18,347 nucleotides of DNA. It comes from Lentimicrobiaceae bacterium (GTDB taxonomy: Bacteria; Bacteroidota; Bacteroidia; Bacteroidales; WCHB1-69). The stretch covers positions 1 through 18,347 of the forward strand of contig WQSU01000013.1 of assembly GCA_009787675.1 (NCBI GenBank). The letters run 5' to 3'. Positions 1 through 7,224 of the stretch are shown piece after piece (position 1 is the first letter of the stretch; every line of letters begins with the position of its first letter). The notes under the pieces are model-generated. The model was not told the origin of the DNA. It saw only the letters and a program-made list of their open reading frames with translations, and ran no database searches. Made by a program: the position numbers and the translations under genes.

Positions 1-561
1 CCTATCGCAACGCAAAACTTTCATCCCTATCCTCGAAGGGGTGGTCCACAGAAGAAAGAAGCCGCTCATAAAATCAATGAGTTTATTACCTCGCCCATGG
101 TGCGCGTGGTAGGAGATAATTTCGAGCCTGACATCTTGTCGCTCCGCGACGCCCTGGCTTTAGCAGAGCGCTATGAATTAGACTTAGTGGAAATTTCTCC
201 ACAGGCAAATCCCCCCGTTTGTAAAGTCATGGATTACCAAAAGTTTCTCTACGAACAAAAGAAAAAACAGAAAGAGATCAAAGCAAAATCTGCAAAAGTG
301 GTACTTAAAGAGATCCGTTTAGGACCCCATACCGATGATCATGATTTCGATTTTAAAGTAAATCATGCTGTTAAGTTCTTAAAAGAGGGCTGCAAAGTGA
401 GAGTGGATGTTTTCTTTAAGGGAAGAATGATTGTTTACAAAGATCAAGGCGAGTTAATCCTGCTGAAGTTTGCCCAAGCGGTTGAGGAGTTTGGAAAACC
501 GGAACAACTTCCTAAATTAGAGGGAAAAAGGATGATCATGATTTTGAATCCAAAAAAATAG
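1..561 (+). CDS. infC: Translation initiation factor IF-3 (5' end outside window)
   Basis: IF-3 binds the 30S subunit, keeps it apart from 50S and checks initiator tRNA and start codon. The frame is open from base 1 and reads KINEFITSP just before the first ATG (position 97). This is the usual IF-3 N-terminus, normally (R/K)INE.I...EVR.V, so the ATG at 97 is internal and the real start lies upstream of the window. Further family marks are LALAERYELDLVEISPQA, PPVCKVMDY, the Lys-rich linker helix, KEIRLGPHTDDHDF and the C-terminal VFFKGRMI and LEGKRMIMIL segments. Both the N- and C-terminal domains are complete in the visible part. infC-rpmI-rplT is a widely conserved operon order, and 45 nt separate it from rpmI. 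Confidence 0.97.
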   Translation, partial: PIATQNFHPYPRRGGPQKKEAAHKINEFITSPMVRVVGDNFEPDILSLRDALALAERYELDLVEISPQANPPVCKVMDYQKFLYEQKKKQKEIKAKSAKVVLKEIRLGPHTDDHDFDFKVNHAVKFLKEGCKVRVDVFFKGRMIVYKDQGELILLKFAQAVEEFGKPEQLPKLEGKRMIMILNPKK

Positions 562-606
562 AAATTGCACAATACACTATATTATTAACCTTAAAAATTA
601 CTAAAA

Positions 607-801
607 ATGCCAAAAATGAAATCGAAATCCGCTGCCAAAAAGAGGTTTACCTTAACAGGCACCGGTAAAGTAAAAAGACACCATGCTTATCACAGCCACA
701 TCCTTACGAAAAAATCTACCAAGAGAAAACGTAATTTGGCTTACAGCGCTATTGCCGATAAGACCATGGAAAGTACCATCAAAAAAATGTTGGGACTATA
801 A
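607..801 (+). CDS. rpmI: 50S ribosomal protein bL35
   Basis: bL35 is a small basic protein of the large ribosomal subunit. The 64-residue length is normal for the family. It opens with MPKMKSKSAAKKRF, has the typical FTLTGTGKVKRHHAYHSHIL core and ends in the short IKKMLGL helix. It sits between infC and rplT in the standard order. The ATG is preceded by an A/T-rich leader (ttaaaaattactaaaa) without a Shine-Dalgarno motif, as is usual in Bacteroidota and unlike the neighbouring rplT. No anomalies are seen. Confidence 0.98.
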   Translation: MPKMKSKSAAKKRFTLTGTGKVKRHHAYHSHILTKKSTKRKRNLAYSAIADKTMESTIKKMLGL

Positions 802-872
802 TTAAAATAAGTTATTAATTTACCATCAGCACATTAAGAGTTTGTAATATCAAAACGCTGACGTAAAAAAAA

Positions 873-880
873 GAAAGGAG
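873..880 (+). promoter_or_regulatory. Strong Shine-Dalgarno motif before rplT
   Basis: AGAAAGGAG ends 5 nt before the rplT ATG. AAAGGAG can pair over 7 nt with the standard 16S 3' tail. Most other starts in this window have only A-rich leaders, so the motif stands out and fixes the rplT start. Confidence 0.75.
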
Positions 881-885
881 AATTT

Positions 886-1233
886 ATGCCAAGATCAGTT
901 AATCATGTTGCTTCAAGAGCACGCAGAAAAAAGATTTTGAACCGTACCAAAGGGTACTTCTTACGCCGCAAGAACGTATGGACCGTAGCCAAGAACACTT
1001 GGGAAAAGGGACAACAATACGCATACCGCGATCGTAAAAACAAAAAAAGAGCCTTTAGAAGTTTGTGGATTACCCGTATAAATGCGGGCGTTAGAGTGCA
1101 CGGCTTATCGTATTCCGTATTTATGGGTACGCTTGCTAAGAAGGGTATTGAGCTTAACCGCAAAGCCCTCGCCGACCTCGCAATGAACAATCCCGAGGCA
1201 TTTAAAGCCATTGTTGATCTCGCTAAAAAGTAA
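886..1233 (+). CDS. rplT: 50S ribosomal protein bL20
   Basis: bL20 binds 23S rRNA early in 50S assembly; in Escherichia coli and Bacillus it also represses its own operon. The 115-residue length is normal. The basic N-terminal extension opens MPRSVNHVASRARRKKIL and continues with KGYFLRRKNVW, the YAYRDRKNKKR stretch and LWITRINAGVR. The globular end has YSVFMGTLAKKGIELNRKALADLA. The start is fixed by the family N-terminus and by a good ribosome binding site 5 nt upstream. It is the last gene of the operon, with a terminator 30 nt after the stop. The 84-nt rpmI-rplT gap could hold an autoregulatory structure, but I can show no convincing one. Confidence 0.98.
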   Translation: MPRSVNHVASRARRKKILNRTKGYFLRRKNVWTVAKNTWEKGQQYAYRDRKNKKRAFRSLWITRINAGVRVHGLSYSVFMGTLAKKGIELNRKALADLAMNNPEAFKAIVDLAKK

Positions 1234-1262
1234 TCAACGAACCATTAGTACTGTGTTTGTGC

Positions 1263-1302
1263 AAAACAAAAAAGCCCGCTTTCGCGGGCTTTTTTGTTTT
1301 TT
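1263..1302 (+). terminator. Rho-independent terminator of infC-rpmI-rplT
   Basis: A perfect 17-bp stem (1263-1279 with 1284-1300) closes a TTTC tetraloop. The core is GCCCGC/GCGGGC, flanked by an A-run on the left and a T-run on the right, so it can work in both directions. It lies 30 nt after the rplT stop. Confidence 0.93.
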
Positions 1303-1310
1303 AATGAATG

Positions 1311-1347
1311 CAAAATAAAAAAGGGGCAATCTTTTCGACAGCCCCTT
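1311..1347 (-). terminator. Rho-independent terminator of the minus-strand lipoprotein genes
   Basis: Read on the minus strand, AAGGGGC (1321-1327) and its complement (1341-1347) form a 7-bp stem with a 13-nt loop, followed by TTTTATTTT. It lies about 20 nt after the stop of the lipoprotein gene ending at 1368. The convergent operons therefore each have their own terminator. Confidence 0.75.
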
Positions 1348-1367
1348 GCTCATAAATGAACGAATGA

Positions 1368-1673
1368 TTATCTACGTCCTTTTACTTGATTTGTTTTAGG
1401 CTCATCAGCTTTAGGTTCTTCAGCTTTAGGCTCTTCTTTTTTAGGTTCTTCAACTACTTTGGGCTCTTCTTTAGGAGTAGTCGTAGTTGTTGTCGGTTTT
1501 GAAGCCGGTTTTGTTGTTGTTGTTGTTGTTGTTGCTACCGGTTCATCTGCTACCGGTTCGTCAATTACTTGTTCTATAACAACTTCTTCAATAACTGGTT
1601 CAGTTTGTTGGGTTTTTGTACCGCAAGCTACAAAAACAACTGCAGCAGCGAGAATTAAAAATATTTTTTTCAT
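1368..1673 (-). CDS. Small low-complexity Thr/Pro/Glu-rich lipoprotein
   Basis: Function unknown. The 101-residue protein begins MKKIFLILAAAVVFVAC, a lipoprotein signal peptide with Cys17 as the probable lipid-modified residue, so the mature protein should be membrane anchored. The rest is low complexity: an acidic Val/Glu/Pro stretch (24-47), two Thr runs (48-54 and 61-66), then repeated EEPK/ADEPK units and a basic end (KGRR). No folded domain is apparent; it resembles a flexible linker or envelope spacer. The first Thr run is coded by seven identical ACA codons, part of a perfect trinucleotide repeat. It lies 39 nt after the stop of the next lipoprotein gene upstream, so the two probably share a transcript. 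The composition is odd enough that only the signal peptide and clean start make it credible. Confidence 0.7.
   Translation of the reverse strand: MKKIFLILAAAVVFVACGTKTQQTEPVIEEVVIEQVIDEPVADEPVATTTTTTTKPASKPTTTTTTPKEEPKVVEEPKKEEPKAEEPKADEPKTNQVKGRR
1511..1534 (+). repeat. Trinucleotide microsatellite (TTG)8
   Basis: Eight perfect TTG units on the plus strand, read as ACA (Thr) codons on the minus strand inside the small lipoprotein gene. Because the unit is three bases, unit changes would alter Thr-run length without shifting frame. Confidence 0.9.
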
Positions 1674-1712
1674 TGTATAAAATTAAGTGGGTTAATTACT
1701 TTGATGATTAAT

Positions 1713-2285
1713 TTATTTAGCTATTTTGTAAATAAAAGTAAATTGATATTGAGGATCGACTTTACTGTTCGTTTTTACAACTCTTCTTCCATTAAAAGAT
1801 TTAGCAGGATTTTCATCAAAACTAATAGGTATTCTTAATGTTAAAGTATTTTCATCTAAATTAACAACTTTTGCTTCAAGGAGAGCAAAGTTATCCTTGT
1901 CGTCAGTAAAATAGGGAAGATGGAATTCTAATACATCAGCCTTATTATCTGTAATGCTTCTAAATTTCCAATTTCCTAAAGAAATTTCCTTTTTGTCTGC
2001 ATTCCAATCACAAATAGTTTTACCTAAGTTCATCATTGATGATTTAGTGTCGTAAAAATAGAGGATGTCATCTTTTTCACAATCTTCGAAAAAGGAAACC
2101 AAAAGATTCTCATTCGTAACGCCCGCAAAATTCGTGTAAGCAGGTACAGAGGTAGCGGTTTGCAATTCCCATCCTTTTTTTTGCACTATCAATTCGTCTG
2201 GTGTTTTCTCATCTCTTGGACAAGAAGTAGCTAAAAAAGCTAGTGAAATGATTGCTGTACATACAGCTAAAAACATTTTTTTCAT
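1713..2285 (-). CDS. Hypothetical lipoprotein, 190 aa
   Basis: I do not recognise the family. The N-terminus MKKMFLAVCTAIISLAFLATSC is a lipoprotein signal peptide with Cys22 as the likely acylated residue, so it should sit in the cell envelope. The mature part alternates polar and hydrophobic residues (for example ILYFYDTK and ADVLEFHLPYF) and ends QYQFTFIYKIAK. That suggests a small all-beta, perhaps lipocalin-like fold, but this is inference only. No catalytic motif is visible. A Bacteroidota-like -7 box lies 36-43 nt before the ATG and overlaps the end of the upstream deacetylase gene. It is followed by another lipoprotein gene after 39 nt, probably in the same transcript. Confidence 0.8.
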   Translation of the reverse strand: MKKMFLAVCTAIISLAFLATSCPRDEKTPDELIVQKKGWELQTATSVPAYTNFAGVTNENLLVSFFEDCEKDDILYFYDTKSSMMNLGKTICDWNADKKEISLGNWKFRSITDNKADVLEFHLPYFTDDKDNFALLEAKVVNLDENTLTLRIPISFDENPAKSFNGRRVVKTNSKVDPQYQFTFIYKIAK

Positions 2286-2308
2286 AATAAAAATAATTTA
2301 GTTAATAA

Positions 2309-3535
2309 TTAATTTGGCGGCGAAAATAGAAAAAAATTGGTATTGTGCGTTAAAATGATAAATATACCTCCTAATTTTATTATTTCTTTACTAAGTTCGT
2401 TTGAAACCAATTTTTCTTCATCAATATTAGTATATATTATATCCATTAGAGACAGTGGGTGTAGCATCAATTTGGTTTCTTCATTTTTTACCAAATCGAA
2501 AAAGGGATAGGGCACGGCAATGGAGGCGCGAAAGCCCGCTTCATCGTGCCAGCCTAATGAGTAATCATCTGTAATTCCGGCGTTTATTAAAGCCTGAAAC
2601 GTGTCAGGAAAACGAAATCGCAAGAAATGTTGTCGCGACTTGGTGATTTTTAATTGCGAAATATCTTCTAATTTTTTCTTCTCTTTTTCAATTAATATTT
2701 TTTTTCTTGATGAATGATAGGAAGGATGTAGCCCAATTTCAGCATATTCTTTTAATTGGTTAATCAAATTCTTGAACGCTTTGCTATTAAGAGAGATCGT
2801 AGGGTCGTATTTTCCGAAAGGGGCAGTGAGGATAAAGTAGATCGGCTTATTTTCTGTGTCTTCAGGTTCAAAATGATCGAACGGGTCGGGGATATCTTTT
2901 CCAAGAGCAACTTTCAGATAGTTATGGGCGTGCGTGAAGCGGCGTTGCAGGAGGGCTTTGGCTACGGCGCCACACCAGCGCCACCAAGATTTGCCTTTGT
3001 ACTGGTAAGCAATATCCACATCGTGTGTGGATAGTTCCTCATATTTTGGAAGTGCATACTCAAATTGCGGATAGTGTGTTTTTAAAAGTTCCGCCAACGC
3101 CAGCGCCAAACGGTGCACTATCAGTTTTCTATGCCAGCCCAATTGATAGCTAACGCTGTTTTGGCATTGAAATCTGCCGTGTTGGTCTAACACATTATCT
3201 TCATAATATTCTTCATAACGACTTATAAGAAAGAAGATTACCGCCACAATATCTACCGGAAAAGCACCTCCTTTTGTAGGAAAGAAGAGTGTGGTATCTT
3301 CCCATTTTTCAGGTGTAATTTTTTGTTTTACAATGTTTTCTTCAAAGAGTAAAGGAATAGCTTCTATCCAAATGGGAGTTTCAACCTTAGTGGGAGAATA
3401 TGCCATTTTAGGACCCGCAGCTGCTGAAAAGTCATCAATATTGTTAGTAAAATTAACGGAAGTATTTAAAATGCGTTGGAATATTACACGGAAGGTGTAG
3501 GTGATTCGGGGGGTAATGTGAGTGAAGATTAACAT
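2309..3535 (-). CDS. Polysaccharide deacetylase-like protein, probably C-terminally short
   Basis: It resembles the Bacteroidota group of NodB-type polysaccharide deacetylase-like proteins with a family-specific N-terminal region. Visible marks are ITPRITYTFRVIF near the N-terminus, RYEEYY (106-111), THDVD (170-174; the NodB Asp-Asp metal motif), EIGLHPSYHS (266-275; the His-containing second motif), RQHFLRF (301-307), GFRASIAVPYPFFDL (334-348) and HPLSLMD (359-365). The probable role is removing acetyl groups from a cell-surface polysaccharide, but the substrate is unknown. The family as I know it ends with a WHN motif and another 20-25 residues. Here the protein reads LTHNTN and stops eight residues later, inside the promoter of the next gene. 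The start gives a family-like N-terminus and lies 19 nt after the remnant end of the DUF1016 pseudogene. Confidence 0.8.
   Translation of the reverse strand: MLIFTHITPRITYTFRVIFQRILNTSVNFTNNIDDFSAAAGPKMAYSPTKVETPIWIEAIPLLFEENIVKQKITPEKWEDTTLFFPTKGGAFPVDIVAVIFFLISRYEEYYEDNVLDQHGRFQCQNSVSYQLGWHRKLIVHRLALALAELLKTHYPQFEYALPKYEELSTHDVDIAYQYKGKSWWRWCGAVAKALLQRRFTHAHNYLKVALGKDIPDPFDHFEPEDTENKPIYFILTAPFGKYDPTISLNSKAFKNLINQLKEYAEIGLHPSYHSSRKKILIEKEKKKLEDISQLKITKSRQHFLRFRFPDTFQALINAGITDDYSLGWHDEAGFRASIAVPYPFFDLVKNEETKLMLHPLSLMDIIYTNIDEEKLVSNELSKEIIKLGGIFIILTHNTNFFLFSPPN
2321..2328 (-). promoter_or_regulatory. Putative Bacteroidota -7 promoter box
   Basis: TATTTTCG on the minus strand, one base from the TAnnTTTG consensus, followed by CCGCC. 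It would drive the 190-aa lipoprotein gene. No clear -33 TTTG is seen. The same TATTTTCGC core recurs before the S9 peptidase gene. Confidence 0.5.
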
Positions 3536-3554
3536 AGATCTGTATTATTTTGGA

Positions 3555-4369
3555 TTACAGTAATTCTTTTAACAGTTCCACATCGGGCAGTACATTTTTG
3601 TATTCGACATGATGAATTTTTTAATGTTATTCACAATCTCGCTTTCCAATACATGTTCATCATCAGTTGATTCAATGTTGACGAAATCAAGTAAATATTC
3701 GTCTTTGAAAGATAATAAGGCTTTTCGTTGCAAATCTTTGTTAGGAATGGCGGTTTGGAAATTATTAGGTAGTTTGCCTTGTTTGAAAAACAGGCTGCTA
3801 TTGAGATGATATTTCAAATTTTCTACACTCCAAAACTCCGTTGCGCACCGTTCAATATAGAATAAATGTTCTTCTAATGTTTTTGCTTTTTTAAGTATTT
3901 CATAATGGTGTGTAAATCCTATTGATAAAAAAAACTGCAAGTCAACAAGTTTAACTTCGCTTGTTGGTAACGGACAAAATTCTGTTAAAAGGTTTACGTG
4001 AATTTCGTACGATTGTACTGTGCGGTTTTCAATATATTGATTAACAGATGATTCAAAATTGTGCGTTGGCAACGCACGATTTTCAATATGCTCGCACCAT
4101 TGCTCAAAAAAGATTCTCATTTTTTTGATATTTCCTGCTGAAAAGCCTCTCAATCCCGGCAATTCCTGCTGTAAGCGTTCAGAAATGGCATCAATAGCCC
4201 CTGTGCCCCAGAAGCCGGTTCGGCTATTTTCCGAAATGTACTTCCCAATTCCGTAGTAAAGCGATAGTAACTCTCTGTTTGCCAATGCTGCCGCACGATA
4301 ACGGCTTTTTAAGATGGCGTCTTTAATTGCCTGTATGGCAATTGAATAATTTGTGGTAATGTTTTTCAT
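3555..4369 (-). pseudogene. DUF1016/YhcG-type PDDEXK nuclease with deleted catalytic domain
   Basis: The N-terminal part is a clear DUF1016 (YhcG) protein: AIKDAILKSRYRAA, NRELLSLYYGIGKYI, GFSAGNIKKMRIFFEQW, FLSIGFTHHYEIL and KDEYLLDFVNIE. Intact members continue into a C-terminal PDDEXK nuclease domain of roughly 110 residues. Here the frame breaks off right after NNIKKFI and stops at 3569. In another frame the same stretch reads EYKNVLPDVELLKELL and then stops at 3555, which is how family members normally end. The gene has thus lost its middle, including all catalytic residues, in one deletion that also shifted frame. The start is ATG 4369; the longer upstream reading would run through the promoter. 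A promoter box is still present. The N-terminal domain alone could still be translated and bind DNA or partners, but nuclease activity is not expected. Confidence 0.85.
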
Positions 4370-4404
4370 GCTTGATAATTTTATTTCTAATGTTAATTGA
4401 GCTG

Positions 4405-4412
4405 CAAAAATA
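4405..4412 (-). promoter_or_regulatory. Putative Bacteroidota -7 promoter box
   Basis: TATTTTTG on the minus strand, an exact TAnnTTTG match, followed by CAGC and ending 36 nt before the ATG of the DUF1016 pseudogene. It lies just downstream of the S9 peptidase stop. No convincing -33 TTTG is seen. Confidence 0.6.
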
Positions 4413-4422
4413 GAAAAAATGA

Positions 4423-6939
4423 TTACAGCTTTCTTTCCGGATATAGCTCGTTCCACCATTCGGGTTGCTCTTTAAGCCATTTGGCAAACCATGCCTGCAT
4501 CGTTTTTGCCCATTGTACGCGTTTTTTGTAATCACTGATGCCGTGTTTTTCTCCTTCCACGATAATCAGTTCCACTGGTTTTCCCAATATTTTTAATGCG
4601 TTGTACATTTGAATACTTTCTCCCACAGGCACATTGTCGTCTAATGAGCCGTGTAATAACAGGATTGGAGTATTTATTTTATCTGCGTTAAACAGAGGGC
4701 TTTGTCCCACAAACAGTTCTTTATTATTCCATGGATAGCTGTCGGCGTTTGCGGCTGCGCAGTAGCCAATGCCCCAGTTGCCTTCTCCCCAGTAGCTGGA
4801 GAGCGCGCTAATTCCTGCGTGGCTTATGGCAGTGGTAAATATATCTGTCATGGTTTGCAAATACAGGGTCATAAAACCGCCGTAGCTTGCACCAAAACAG
4901 CCAATTTTTGTAGAGTCTATAAACGCATGTTCACGGTAGAATCGTTTTGTGCCTTCAACAATCTCTTCGGCAGTACGTTTGCCCCATGCATTTACGTGTC
5001 GGGCGCTGAACTCTTGCCCAAAACCTATTGTTCCACTCGGGTTCACTACATACACAACGTACCCCAGTGCGGCATACATCTGCGCAGAATAGCTAAATTC
5101 CAAACTTCTTGTAGTGGGTGTTGTTCCACCATAATAATACACCAGCAAAGGATATTTGTTCGCCGAATTGAAGTTGGGGGGCAGACAGTAGCGTCCGTTA
5201 ATTAGAAAACCATCCTCAGAAGTAAAATCAAACGGGACCACTTCGCCCAATTTCACATTTTCTAATTTTTCTTTCGACAAGTCTTCCAAGCAGATGAGGT
5301 TGTTTTTCTTGCCTGCGTGTAGCACATAAAGCCTGTCGGCATTAGAGCTACTTTGCCCGTAAAAGGCTAACACAGAAGCAAATTGGGCAACAGAAAATCT
5401 TTTCACCACCTCTTCCGGCACATTCAAATTTGTAAACTTCTCAGTTTTAGGGTCTAAGGTATAGATTGCTACCTTGTCTTTATCATTTACTAAAAGATAG
5501 ATTTTTTGGTCAGCGGCATTCCACACGGCATCTGAGATGGAAGGATTGAAATATTTTGTGAGTGGCTTCACCTCTTTAGAAGCGAAATCATACAGAAACA
5601 ACTGTGTGTCGTAAGCATTGGCAATCTCTTCATTTCCAATGTTTAACCCTATTCCGTTAAAGGCTTCGGGTCCTCCTTGCAGCAACAACTGTTTTCCATT
5701 GGGAGAATAGGTGGCGCCTGACAAATACTTTTCTTTAAAAAAGAGTGTATCCACATGCAGGGTTTCTAAATTCAAACGGAAAATATTTGTTGTAGAAAAA
5801 GGGCGTTGGGTATAATCGGCGATTGAGGCGCCAAAGAGTAAAAATTTACTGTCTGGGCTTACCTCATAAAGCCACGTGTTGCGGTATCCGAAAACAAGCG
5901 GTTGCATCGCACCCGTTGTTAAATCATAAAGCGATAAGAGACTGCGTTTTCTGAATTGATTATACCTGTCGCTGTTGTCTAAAATGCGATTAAAAAACTC
6001 CATCTCTTTCGGCGCCTCTTCTGAGGGGAAGAAAATGAGTTTTTCTTCGTTAGGCGTAAATGTAAAACTGTTTTCGGGAATATCTTCTGCTACTATTTTT
6101 TCTTCCATTGTAGCCGGATTAATAAATACTAATGTATTGCCTTTTAAACCTTTTCGCGTGAGATAGAGTTGCGATGAAGCAGGCGTCCAACTTAGACCGG
6201 AGCGTAAGTTGTGCTCCAACACTTTTCCGGTTTCTGCATCAAACAGTTTGGAATAACTGCGTGAGTTTTTTTCATCTGTACGTTCCTGATAATTTACTTT
6301 TATGTATTTTCCATTAGGAGAGATGCTTACGTTTGAATATGAAATACCATTTTGCATAAAATTCATGCCGTAAAATTGCATAGGATCAATAGAGCAGGTG
6401 ATGGCAGTTTCTTTGTTTTTTGGTGTAAAAAAAGTTTCCAAAAAACAGGTGTCTTTGTCATTATTTTGGGCTAAATATTTAATAATGATTTCATAACGTT
6501 TTGGCTCTAAGGTTAGCTCAATCGTAGTTCCTTTGGCAACGGAATCGAAAGTAGTTTTATCCTTTTTCTTTTCGCCATCTAAATACACTTCAAACATATC
6601 CGCGGTTTTCAAGGTGAGTTCGCCTTTTGTAAAACGATCTGGAAAAATGTAAAACTTAAAATAATGAAACGCATAGTGTTCTTTTGGGGAGATGAAGTTT
6701 ATTTTCCCCGAATCGGCGGGAAGGACGTTAGTTTGTTCAAAAACTTTGCTGAAAGAGACAAAGTTTTGCAACATGTTTTTTTCTTCAAAACCTTTTCCTT
6801 TAACATTCAAAGAATCCATTAGCAATGGTTTATGCACGATGTTGTATCCTGCATACAGCATATTTTCAATATTAACTTTTTGTCCATGGAGCAATAATCC
6901 GGCAAGGATTGCTAAGGTGAAAAGTAGCGTTTTTTTCAT
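4423..6939 (-). CDS. Secreted S9 family (prolyl oligopeptidase/DPP-like) serine peptidase
   Basis: A secreted alpha/beta-hydrolase peptidase of family S9, which cleaves short peptides, often after proline or with dipeptidyl release. The chosen start (6939) gives 838 residues and a clean signal peptide, MKKTLLFTLAILAGLLLHGQ; the 35 extra codons upstream run through the promoter and are rejected. An N-terminal all-beta region is followed by beta-propeller-like repeats at about 200-560 (SISPNGKYIKV, TFTPNEEKLIFF, ATYSPNGKQLLLQG). The catalytic domain fills the last 270 or so residues. The triad is Ser685 in GASYGG, Asp767 in HGSLDDNVP and His799 in GEKHGI. All key residues are present, so it is probably active. 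Substrate preference (DPP4, prolyl-tripeptidyl or acylaminoacyl type) cannot be settled here. It has its own promoter box and is probably monocistronic. Confidence 0.92.
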   Translation of the reverse strand: MKKTLLFTLAILAGLLLHGQKVNIENMLYAGYNIVHKPLLMDSLNVKGKGFEEKNMLQNFVSFSKVFEQTNVLPADSGKINFISPKEHYAFHYFKFYIFPDRFTKGELTLKTADMFEVYLDGEKKKDKTTFDSVAKGTTIELTLEPKRYEIIIKYLAQNNDKDTCFLETFFTPKNKETAITCSIDPMQFYGMNFMQNGISYSNVSISPNGKYIKVNYQERTDEKNSRSYSKLFDAETGKVLEHNLRSGLSWTPASSQLYLTRKGLKGNTLVFINPATMEEKIVAEDIPENSFTFTPNEEKLIFFPSEEAPKEMEFFNRILDNSDRYNQFRKRSLLSLYDLTTGAMQPLVFGYRNTWLYEVSPDSKFLLFGASIADYTQRPFSTTNIFRLNLETLHVDTLFFKEKYLSGATYSPNGKQLLLQGGPEAFNGIGLNIGNEEIANAYDTQLFLYDFASKEVKPLTKYFNPSISDAVWNAADQKIYLLVNDKDKVAIYTLDPKTEKFTNLNVPEEVVKRFSVAQFASVLAFYGQSSSNADRLYVLHAGKKNNLICLEDLSKEKLENVKLGEVVPFDFTSEDGFLINGRYCLPPNFNSANKYPLLVYYYGGTTPTTRSLEFSYSAQMYAALGYVVYVVNPSGTIGFGQEFSARHVNAWGKRTAEEIVEGTKRFYREHAFIDSTKIGCFGASYGGFMTLYLQTMTDIFTTAISHAGISALSSYWGEGNWGIGYCAAANADSYPWNNKELFVGQSPLFNADKINTPILLLHGSLDDNVPVGESIQMYNALKILGKPVELIIVEGEKHGISDYKKRVQWAKTMQAWFAKWLKEQPEWWNELYPERKL

Positions 6940-6960
6940 CTGAAATGATTTATTAAGGCG

Positions 6961-6968
6961 CGAAAATA
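6961..6968 (-). promoter_or_regulatory. Putative Bacteroidota -7 promoter box
   Basis: TATTTTCG on the minus strand followed by CGCC, ending 22 nt before the S9 peptidase ATG. It is one base from TAnnTTTG and nearly identical to the box at 2321-2328. It supports the 6939 start over the longer open frame. Confidence 0.55.
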
Positions 6969-7021
6969 GGAAAAGTTGGGTATTATTTTTTAGCACAAAT
7001 AAGCGAAAATATAAGCAGACA

Positions 7022-7207
7022 ATAAAAAGTTTAAAAATAGACATTTTACTGAAAGATACAAGTGAAGATTTTGATATATATGTCTTTCCAAAATGGGTAA
7101 ATATCTGTTGGGGTGGAGAAGATAATTGGATTTATATTTATTCATATGATAAAAATAATTTTTACGAGAGCAAATATGAAGCCAAAAGGCGTAAAAGCAA
7201 GCCTTAA
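7022..7207 (+). pseudogene. Coding-like fragment without a start codon
   Basis: The plus frame is open from 6944 to the stop at 7205-7207 and has no ATG. From about 7022 it reads like real protein: KIDILLKDTSEDFDIYVF, then PKWVNICWGGEDNWIYIYSY, ending YEAKRRKSKP. The mix of Asp, Glu, Trp, Gly and Tyr is unlike random AT-rich DNA. I do not recognise the family. It may be the 3' end of a gene whose 5' part was lost, since it lies between the S9 promoter and an IS remnant. There is no independent support, so this is tentative. Confidence 0.4.
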
Positions 7208-7224
7208 AAACAGATTTTACTCCA

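Noticed and set aside
802..885. bL20-binding pseudoknot leader between rpmI and rplT
   Set aside because: Only a short TCAGC/GCTGA inverted repeat is seen (826-830 and 857-861); not enough to claim a riboregulator.
4370..4459. N-terminal extension of the DUF1016 protein to 4459
   Set aside because: It crosses the exact TATTTTTG promoter box and overlaps the S9 peptidase stop; the family N-terminus begins at MKNITT.
4702..5205. 167-codon plus-strand open frame
   Set aside because: Entirely antisense to the catalytic domain of the S9 peptidase, with a Cys-rich, signal-less sequence; a shadow of the real gene.
6940..7044. N-terminal extension of the S9 peptidase to 7044
   Set aside because: The extra 35 codons run through the TATTTTCG promoter box, and the signal peptide begins at the internal MKKTLL.
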